Shown here: one piece after another, positions 57,881 through 64,000 of the stretch
Position numbering within the stretch: the first letter of the stretch is position 1
Layout: each line of letters opens with the position of its first letter
Origin: Pseudohongiella sp.
Lineage (GTDB): Bacteria; Pseudomonadota; Gammaproteobacteria; Pseudomonadales; Pseudohongiellaceae
Assembly: GCA_030651695.1 (NCBI GenBank)
Contig: JAUSCD010000005.1
Coordinates: forward strand, 58,915-122,914
Direction of reading: 5' to 3'
DNA: 64,000 bases
Notes under the pieces: generated by a model
What the model was told of the DNA's origin: nothing
Database searches by the model: none
The model's input: only the letters and a program-made list of their open reading frames with translations
Made by a program: the position numbers and the translations under genes

Positions 57881-58880
57881 CTTTTACCGGGTCTGGTTTC
57901 TGCAATTGCGCAATCATTGTTGATGCCGATATCAGCTGGATGTTTTGAGCGGCCAGCCATGGCAGCGCGGCTTCAAGATAAGTCAGTGTTTCCGGATAAG
58001 GATGTCCTATCACAACTGCAAAACCTTGTTTGTGCGCCAGCGCCAGTGCGCGTCTGAATTCAAAATCGATGGCCTCTGCAGTCTGGACATTGTCCAGAAA
58101 CACATGACGACGCAGTGCGGGCACCTGGTATTGCTCTGCCGTCGTCGCTGCAACGCTGGCATTTGTTGTGACGCTGTCTACAAAATAAAGTCCATGTTGT
58201 TTTAATTCCTGCATCACCCACTGCATGGGTTGTGCTGCTGCGGTCAGCTCGCTGCCGGTGTGATTATTTACGCCTTTGATATGAGGGATGTCGGCCAGCG
58301 CCAGGCGCAATGTGTGCAGGAACTCTTCTTCGTTTTGCAGTAAGGTCAGGCCGCCCTCGCCAAGATCCATGCCTGAAAGATTGCTCATCGGTGCGTGCAG
58401 CATCACTTCTTTGTGGGCGCGGTGTGCCGCTTCTGCCAATGTTTTGCCGTGAGGTGTGTAGGGAATAACTGCGTAGGTTACCTGTCCGGGCAGATTGATA
58501 GCGCGCCGTCCTGCTTCTGCGTTGTAGCCGATATCATCAAGAATCAGCACCAGTTTTGCAGAGGGCTCAGAAGGCACTTCTGTTTCTGTTCTGCCATCCG
58601 CAATCACAACACCTGACCGGTCAGGAGACTCGAAAGTAATTGACGGCTCAGGTTCAATGTCCGGTGCGGTACCTTGTTCGGTATGCGTGGGATCAGTCGC
58701 GCTGAGATCCTGAAGGTTATGTGACTGTGGTTCATGTTCCTGCAGGCTGTGTTCATAGCCCGGTCCTGCTGGAGTCAGCAGACTGATTGCCAGCAGGATC
58801 AAACCACCAGCCAACAGCAGATGAATATTGGTGGGTTGTTTAATAAATTTCTGCCAAAGCGCCTTCACAGATTCAAGCAT
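57864..58880 (-). CDS. yibQ: Divergent polysaccharide deacetylase family protein (YibQ-like)
   Basis: 338 residues. One membrane span (about 19-37), a low-complexity acidic/Gln linker (38-105), and a divergent polysaccharide deacetylase domain with [29 protein letters not shown] and N-N-H-T-G-S. In E. coli and Pseudomonas it lies next to envC-gpmI. Likely acts on cell-wall or surface glycan in the periplasm, but no substrate is proven. 3 bp separate it from the ctp stop. Confidence 0.88.
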   Translation of the reverse strand: MLESVKALWQKFIKQPTNIHLLLAGGLILLAISLLTPAGPGYEHSLQEHEPQSHNLQDLSATDPTHTEQGTAPDIEPEPSITFESPDRSGVVIADGRTETEVPSEPSAKLVLILDDIGYNAEAGRRAINLPGQVTYAVIPYTPHGKTLAEAAHRAHKEVMLHAPMSNLSGMDLGEGGLTLLQNEEEFLHTLRLALADIPHIKGVNNHTGSELTAAAQPMQWVMQELKQHGLYFVDSVTTNASVAATTAEQYQVPALRRHVFLDNVQTAEAIDFEFRRALALAHKQGFAVVIGHPYPETLTYLEAALPWLAAQNIQLISASTMIAQLQKPDPVKATAAW

Positions 58881-58883
58881 GTT

Positions 58884-60260
58884 TTATTCTTCAAGACCTG
58901 TTTGTTCCGGAGTGAGCGCTTCGGTCGGTGCCGGATCTATGCTGCCCGACCGTACTCGCTGACGTCCGCTCTCCATGATGTTCCAGCCTTTTAACAACGT
59001 CAGTGCTTCGTTAAGCTGGTAATCACTCACCACAACCTGTTCACCTGACGTGATGGGAACCGGCGTAGAATTGTTTTCCGATTCATTGTTGCCGGGCAGA
59101 TGGCCTTCCAGATCGCGTTCGGAGTAAATGCCCCGACGATTGGTTGAGCGGGTTACCAGGGCTTCATCAACAATAATGTCGGGCACAATTCCCGATGCCT
59201 GAATTGAGCGGCCATCAGGGGTAAAGTACAGCGATGTGGTGAGTTTCAATGCGCGTTCATTGTTCAGCGGCAAAACTGATTGTACGGAGCCTTTACCAAA
59301 ACTGCGTGTGCCCATGATGACACCGCGGCCCTGGTCCTGCAGCGCGCCTGCAACAATTTCTGCGGCAGATGCGGAGCCGGTATTAATCAGAACCACCAGC
59401 GGAACGCCTTCGCTGGGATCACCCGGGGTTGCATAAAAATTACCATCGGAATCGGCAAAGCGGCCATCGGTATATACGATGCGCCCGCCGGTAAGAAACG
59501 CATCAGCAACTTCCACCGACGCCTGCAACACACCGCCGGGATTGTTGCGAAGGTCGAGCACCAGACCTTTTAAGGGGCCAGCTGTCTGTTTTAATTCTGC
59601 CAATGCTTTCAAGGTTTCTTCACCCGTGTTGGTACGGAATTGTGCAATGCGCAGATAACCGTATCCGGGCTCCAGAACGCGATGACGCACACTGGTAGCG
59701 GCAATAATTTCGCGGGTTAAAGTCAGATCGATCGGCTCCATTTCGTTTCTTCGCATCAGAGTCAGTCGCACCGACGTTCCGGGCTCCCCGCGAAGCTGGC
59801 CCACAGCATCATTTACCAACATGTCGCGTACCGGGCGGCCATTGATTTCAACAATCAGGTCACCGGGCATGACGCCGGCGCGCGCGGCAGGCGAGCCGTC
59901 TATCGGAGTGATCACCTTGATGTAACCGTCTTCTTCGCCCACTTCGATACCCAGTCCGCCAAACCCGCTTTCAGTATTTTCCTGCAGGTTGTCGTAATCG
60001 TCGGCGCTAAGATAGGCTGAGTGCGGATCCAGTCCGGCCAGCATGCCGCGGATCGCATAATTGATCAGAGTCTGGTCGTCGACTTCCTGCACATATGCGC
60101 TGCGGATAGTTTCCAGCGCTTCGGCAAACAGGCGCACTTCAGCCAGAGGTAAAGGCCGTGGAGTACTGACCTCCTGCGCGCCGGCAAATTGGTTGCCGAT
60201 TAGCAGGCCAGCACAAATCGCCGCTGTTTTGCCTAATCTAAAGCTGCGTGGAAAACTCAT
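58884..60260 (-). CDS. ctpA: Carboxy-terminal processing protease (S41)
   Basis: 458 residues. Periplasmic serine protease: signal peptide about 8-28, PDZ domain (about 80-165) with G-F-G-G-L-G-I-E-V and P-G-D-L-I-V-E-I-N-G, and the Ser/Lys dyad in G-S-A-S-A-A-E-I and S-F-G-K-G-S-V-Q. Such proteases cut proteins of cell-wall and signalling systems. ATG 60260 was chosen because AGGAG lies 7 nt ahead and it starts the signal peptide. Confidence 0.93.
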   Translation of the reverse strand: MSFPRSFRLGKTAAICAGLLIGNQFAGAQEVSTPRPLPLAEVRLFAEALETIRSAYVQEVDDQTLINYAIRGMLAGLDPHSAYLSADDYDNLQENTESGFGGLGIEVGEEDGYIKVITPIDGSPAARAGVMPGDLIVEINGRPVRDMLVNDAVGQLRGEPGTSVRLTLMRRNEMEPIDLTLTREIIAATSVRHRVLEPGYGYLRIAQFRTNTGEETLKALAELKQTAGPLKGLVLDLRNNPGGVLQASVEVADAFLTGGRIVYTDGRFADSDGNFYATPGDPSEGVPLVVLINTGSASAAEIVAGALQDQGRGVIMGTRSFGKGSVQSVLPLNNERALKLTTSLYFTPDGRSIQASGIVPDIIVDEALVTRSTNRRGIYSERDLEGHLPGNNESENNSTPVPITSGEQVVVSDYQLNEALTLLKGWNIMESGRQRVRSGSIDPAPTEALTPEQTGLEE

Positions 60261-60356
60261 TATCGCTCCTGCCACCTGGCCTGAATGCCTGTTGGCACTG
60301 GCCACCATAATAGACTTAAAACTTCAGGCAAACCTGTAAATTCTGTTGTCCTGTGA

Positions 60357-61544
60357 TTAATTCTGCTGTTCCAGCCATTCGACCGGATTCAGCGTGTCGC
60401 TGTTGCGCCGTATTTCAAAATAGATCCCGGGTTCACCGCTTCCGCCATCGCTGCCGGACAGTGCCAATGGTTCACCGCGGTTGACCCAGTCACCGCTGTG
60501 TTTGATCAATTGTTGGTTGTGCGCATAAAGGCTGATATACGAGTTGCCATGGTCAACTACCAGCAGATTGCCCGAACCGCGCAGCCAGTCAGAGAACACC
60601 ACGCGACCCGGGTGAATGGCACGTACCGCAGACCCGGTGTCGGCGGCAATGATAATACCCTGACGACGCAGCTGGCCATTACTGTAAGGCTGGCCGAAGC
60701 GGGCCAGCAGACTGCCGGCAACCGGCCATGGCATGCGACCTTTGGCTTCGGAAAATGGTGTCAGATCCTCTATTTCAGGAATATCGATAATAACCCGATT
60801 GATTTCTTCGATCAGTGCCTGCAAGCCGTCGCGGTCTTCCTGCAGTTGGGTCAGTTCAGTGCCGCGTGCCGCCATTTCAGAGTTAAGGCGGCCGATCAAA
60901 GCCTGGCGCTCGGACTGTCGGGCGATCAGGCTATTTCCCTGTTCCTGCAGCTCGGCTGTGGTTACGTCAAGCTGCTGACTGGCATTAGCAATCTCTGACT
61001 GCGCTTGTCTGAGTGTGCCTATGGTCACGAGCCAGCGGTTTATCTGCTGTAATCGTTCCTGATTAAATGCCTCAAAGTACACCAGCATACGTTGGGCAAT
61101 GGCAGGATCCTGTTGATTCAACAGTAATTTAAGCTGGCTGTCCGAGCCTGCCAGATAACTTGCTTCAAGCGCGCTCGCGAGTTCGGCGCGCTGAGCTTCG
61201 CTTTCAGCCAGCAGGGGCTCAATCTCACCGTCCAGGCGTCGGATATCGGCTTGCAGCTCCAGCTGCCGTGCCTGGTTTTCTTCAATACCGGTCTGGATGC
61301 CGGTAAGCTGCTGATCAAGCTCTGCCAGCGCAGCCTCTTCGCTGGAGCGTTGTCTTCGGGTCTGCTGTAGCCACTGTTCTATGGTGCTGATTGCATTGCT
61401 GACCTCTTCCAGTTGCTGCCTTGCTGCCAGCTCGGAGTCAGAAGGCTGGGCTGCAGTGAGCGCGCTAAAAAGCGAGCAGCACAATGCAACAAGCGTCAGC
61501 CGGTAGCCCACCGGGTTTATAAGGCCGCAGTTGGTGTATCTCAT
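60357..61544 (-). CDS. envC: Murein hydrolase activator EnvC
   Basis: 395 residues: signal peptide (about 13-33), long coiled coil (about 35-270), C-terminal LytM/M23 domain. The LytM metal site is not intact: the last motif reads P-G-I-Y-F-E-I-R-R where active enzymes have H-x-H, as in EnvC, which activates AmiA/AmiB amidases at the division septum instead of cutting murein itself. The ATG overlaps the gpmI stop (ATGA). Confidence 0.92.
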   Translation of the reverse strand: MRYTNCGLINPVGYRLTLVALCCSLFSALTAAQPSDSELAARQQLEEVSNAISTIEQWLQQTRRQRSSEEAALAELDQQLTGIQTGIEENQARQLELQADIRRLDGEIEPLLAESEAQRAELASALEASYLAGSDSQLKLLLNQQDPAIAQRMLVYFEAFNQERLQQINRWLVTIGTLRQAQSEIANASQQLDVTTAELQEQGNSLIARQSERQALIGRLNSEMAARGTELTQLQEDRDGLQALIEEINRVIIDIPEIEDLTPFSEAKGRMPWPVAGSLLARFGQPYSNGQLRRQGIIIAADTGSAVRAIHPGRVVFSDWLRGSGNLLVVDHGNSYISLYAHNQQLIKHSGDWVNRGEPLALSGSDGGSGEPGIYFEIRRNSDTLNPVEWLEQQN

Positions 61545-63097
61545 GAGGCCATCAGTATGTGTCCCGTCATTTCTGCCGGAACGCTCATGCCCATCAATGT
61601 CAGCATGGTGGGGGCGATGTCGGACAGGCTGCCCTGGCGGGTAAATCGCCATGGGCCGCTGCCAACGTAAACCAGTGGCACCGGGCCGCTGGTGTGGGAG
61701 GTCAAGGCTTGACCGGTAGTTGGGTCCATCATTTGCTCAACATTGCCGTGGTCAGCCGTGATCAGGCACTGGCCGTCGGTGTCGCGGATGGCCTTCATCA
61801 GGCGTCCGAGGCAGATATCGAGTGCCTCTACTGCTTTCACTGCGGCGTCGAAATTGCCGGTATGACCAACCATATCGCCGTTGGCGTAGTTGCAGATGAT
61901 GGCATCGTACTTGCCCGAGCGTATTGCTTCTTCCAGCTTGTCAGTGACCTCGAACGCGCTCATTTCAGGTTGCAGGTCATAAGTGGCTACTTGCGGAGAA
62001 GGCACCAGTACGCGGTCTTCACCGACAAAAGGATGTTCGCGGCCGCCGCTGAAAAAGAACGTCACGTGAGCGTATTTTTCGGTTTCTGCAATGCGCAGCT
62101 GAGTGCGGTTCCGACTGGCCAGATACTCGCCAAGGCTGTTGTTTAATACTTGCGGCTTATAGGCGACTTTTACAAACTGGTTCAGATCCGCAGAATATTC
62201 AGTCAGGGTGACAAAGCTGGCCAGCTTTGGTTGTGACTTGCGGACAAAGCCGTCAAACGCAGGATTAACAAAAGCATTCGTCAACTGGCGGGCACGATCG
62301 GCGCGGAAGTTCATGAACACCACGCAGTCGCCGTCGTTTAATGTCACCGTTGCGTCGGCAGGGGCGCAAACACGGGTTGCTTTGACAAACTCATCGTCCT
62401 CATTGCGGGCGTAAGCGTTGTTGAGAGCTTCTTCGACAGAGGCGGCCTGAAACTGCGCTTCACCTGTTGTCATCAAGTCATACGCTGTTTGCATACGATC
62501 CCAGCGCTGGTCTCTGTCCATCGCAAAATACCTGCCAATGACAGACACCACGCGTCCCAGACCTGCATCACGCAGAGCCCGGTCGGCCAGTTGCAGCGAT
62601 GGCATGGCACTGCGTGGCGGCATGTCGCGGCCGTCAAGGAAGGCATGCAGATAAACCTGCTTTACGCCTTGCTGTTGCGCCAGACGAATCATAGCCAGAA
62701 TGTGCTCTTCGTGGCTGTGGATGCCGCCGGGAGACAGTAAACCAAACAGATGCAAGGCTTTGCCGGATGACGCAGCTTTTTGTGCAACTGAAACCAGTGT
62801 TTCATTTTTGTAGAAGCCGCCCTCAGCGATTTCCTTGTCTATCATCGTCAGGCTTTGATACACCACCCGGCCCGCGCCCAGATTCATGTGGCCGACTTCC
62901 GAGTTGCCCATCTGCCCGCCGGGCAACCCAACATCCATGCCCGATGTTGAAATCAGCGTGTGCGGGCATTCCTTCCACAGGGAATCCCAAACCGGTGTAT
63001 GTGCTGCGGCAATGGCATTGGAGTCGGTCTCTTCCCGGTAACCCCAGCCATCCAGAATCAGTAACAGTGCCGTTCGTTTGGGTGTGGTAGTGGTCAT
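61541..63097 (-). CDS. gpmI: 2,3-bisphosphoglycerate-independent phosphoglycerate mutase
   Basis: 518 residues. Interconverts 3- and 2-phosphoglycerate with two Mn2+ ions. Alkaline-phosphatase-like start L-I-L-D-G-W-G-Y, phospho-Ser in Q-M-G-N-S-E-V-G-H, metal sites in D-G-R-D and T-A-D-H-G-N-V-E. First gene of gpmI-envC-ctp-yibQ, divergent from yibN as in E. coli. Confidence 0.97.
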   Translation of the reverse strand: MTTTTPKRTALLLILDGWGYREETDSNAIAAAHTPVWDSLWKECPHTLISTSGMDVGLPGGQMGNSEVGHMNLGAGRVVYQSLTMIDKEIAEGGFYKNETLVSVAQKAASSGKALHLFGLLSPGGIHSHEEHILAMIRLAQQQGVKQVYLHAFLDGRDMPPRSAMPSLQLADRALRDAGLGRVVSVIGRYFAMDRDQRWDRMQTAYDLMTTGEAQFQAASVEEALNNAYARNEDDEFVKATRVCAPADATVTLNDGDCVVFMNFRADRARQLTNAFVNPAFDGFVRKSQPKLASFVTLTEYSADLNQFVKVAYKPQVLNNSLGEYLASRNRTQLRIAETEKYAHVTFFFSGGREHPFVGEDRVLVPSPQVATYDLQPEMSAFEVTDKLEEAIRSGKYDAIICNYANGDMVGHTGNFDAAVKAVEALDICLGRLMKAIRDTDGQCLITADHGNVEQMMDPTTGQALTSHTSGPVPLVYVGSGPWRFTRQGSLSDIAPTMLTLMGMSVPAEMTGHILMAS

Positions 63098-63277
63098 GGT
63101 TAAAGAGTCCCTGATAAGTTCTTGTAACAGTGTTGTAAAACAGGACGGCTATTATCCGTGATTCCCACGGGGTGAACCAGAGCCAATTCCGTGCTTGTAT
63201 AAGCAGTGAGCGCGTGTACCAATGCCCGGCGCAGGCGTGTATACTTCGCCACTTTGTTCTTGAAGGTTGATATCACG

Positions 63278-63694
63278 ATGGCGCAGTTTGTTGAGTTTGT
63301 GGGCAATAACTGGATACTGGCCAGCCTCTGGCTGGTGTTGCTGACCGCCTTCATCATGTACCAGACCAAGGCTGGCGCAAAGTCTGTTAGTACACAGGGC
63401 GCTGTGATGCTGATCAACCGAAAAGATGGTGTGGTACTGGATATCCGTGATAAAAAGGAATTCGAAGCAGGACATATCGTAGATGCGATCGGTATTCCGT
63501 CCAGCAAACTCAGTGCTCGCTTGCCGGAGCTGGAAAAATTCAAGGCCCGGCCAGTGATTGTTGTGTGCAAAATGGGGCAGCACTCAGGTGAGGCCTGCAA
63601 AACCCTGGCAAGTGCGGGCTTCACCGAAGTGGTGCGCTTGCAGGGTGGGATGGCTGAATGGCGTGGGCAGAATCTGCCGGTGGTAACAGGGTAA
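63278..63694 (+). CDS. yibN: Rhodanese-like membrane protein YibN
   Basis: 138 residues: one membrane span (about 12-30) then a rhodanese domain with V-L-D-I-R-D-K-K-E-F, G-H-I-V-D-A-I-G-I-P and the active loop V-V-C-K-M-G-Q-H-S-G holding the Cys. In E. coli it is linked to protein export and is followed by grxC-secB; here grxC is missing and secB follows directly, 75 bp on. ATG 63278 was preferred over upstream codons because it opens the membrane segment and GAAGG lies ahead. Confidence 0.93.
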   Translation: MAQFVEFVGNNWILASLWLVLLTAFIMYQTKAGAKSVSTQGAVMLINRKDGVVLDIRDKKEFEAGHIVDAIGIPSSKLSARLPELEKFKARPVIVVCKMGQHSGEACKTLASAGFTEVVRLQGGMAEWRGQNLPVVTG

Positions 63695-63769
63695 TCCGCA
63701 ACAATACCTGCCGCTCTGATGCGGCAATTTTTATTAATCAAATCAGAACGTAAGAGAGATAGTTAGATC

Positions 63770-64000
63770 ATGGCAGAGAACGACAACAATCAGAACGGTG
63801 CTGCAGAAGCAGCGCAGCCCCAGGGTCCAATGTTCGCGCTGCAGCGCATCTACCTGAAGGACTGCTCCTTTGAATCACCAAAAAGCCCGGACGTGTTCCG
63901 TGGCCAGTGGGCGCCAAAAATCGCCTTCAACCTGAGCACTCGCAACGAGAAGCTTGCCGATGGCGTATACGATGTTGTGCTGCGCATGACCATTGAAGCC
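63770..64000 (+). CDS. secB: Protein-export chaperone SecB, cut by window end
   Basis: 77 codons are visible and the gene continues beyond the window. The sequence matches SecB: F-A-L-Q-R-I-Y-L-K-D, S-F-E-S-P-K-S-P, W-A-P-K-I-A-F-N-L and V-Y-D-V-V-L-R-M-T-I. SecB holds preproteins unfolded for SecA. AAGAGAGA lies upstream of the ATG. The variable N-terminus is Asn/Gln-rich. Confidence 0.96.
   Translation, partial: MAENDNNQNGAAEAAQPQGPMFALQRIYLKDCSFESPKSPDVFRGQWAPKIAFNLSTRNEKLADGVYDVVLRMTIEA

Overview
The window looks like the chromosome of a marine-type gammaproteobacterium related to the Pseudomonadales / Cellvibrionales (OMG) group. The evidence is gene order plus moderate GC by eye. The orders algH-tonB-gshB-pilG-pilH, lptM-lysA-dapF-DUF484, argH divergent from hemCDXY, rho-trxA-hemB, pckA-hslR-yrfG, tRNA-Phe-yggX-mutY-asmA-hisBHAF-yibQ-ctp-envC-gpmI divergent from yibN-secB all have close parallels in Pseudomonas and relatives. 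No phage, integrase, transposase or CRISPR array was seen. The species cannot be named from the sequence.

Layout. 1-6.6 kb: 3' part of algH/yqgE, a TerC/Alx gene behind a yybP-ykoY (Mn2+) riboswitch with its own terminator, tonB-gshB, then a PilG-like receiver and a PilH-like receiver fused to about 640 residues of unrecognised sequence. Both receivers have lost the phosphorylatable aspartate. 6.6-13.4 kb: a small membrane protein, two GT2 glycosyltransferases, and a convergent 1426-residue multi-domain glycosyltransferase. 13.4-16.5 kb: DUF484, dapF, lysA, lptM. 16.7-25 kb: an operon of a LuxR-type response regulator, a 1906-residue fusion (GMC oxidoreductase, alpha/beta hydrolase, PhoD-like phosphoesterase) and a hybrid histidine kinase, joined by overlapping reading frames. 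This is the most unusual gene set in the window. 25-38 kb: housekeeping genes (argH, hemCDX, a hemY reduced to its membrane domain, ubiD, rho, trxA, hemB, a DedA-flavoprotein fusion, a FliL-like protein). 38-51 kb: MscS/YbdG channel, dsbB, gshA, pckA, hslR, yrfG, cysQ overlapping a large GGDEF-EAL protein, DUF4399 and a lipoprotein. 51-64 kb: tRNA-Phe, yggX-mutY, asmA, hisBHAF, yibQ, ctp, envC, gpmI, yibN and the start of secB.

Intergenic DNA carries striking foldback structures. Three long inverted repeats (near argH, between trxA and hemB, and just beyond hemB) share a 39-44 nt core but have unrelated arms. The 3' ends of rho and of tRNA-Phe are each copied in inverted orientation just downstream, around a terminator. 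A 174-bp tandem repeat lies beyond tRNA-Phe, and a possibly related 76-bp segment with 5-bp direct repeats interrupts the core of the argH-side foldback.

Functionally the window combines heme, histidine, lysine and glutathione synthesis, envelope maintenance (LptM, AsmA, Ctp, EnvC, DsbB, SecB), glycan assembly, and sensing modules (hybrid kinase/LuxR, c-di-GMP, Mn2+ riboswitch).
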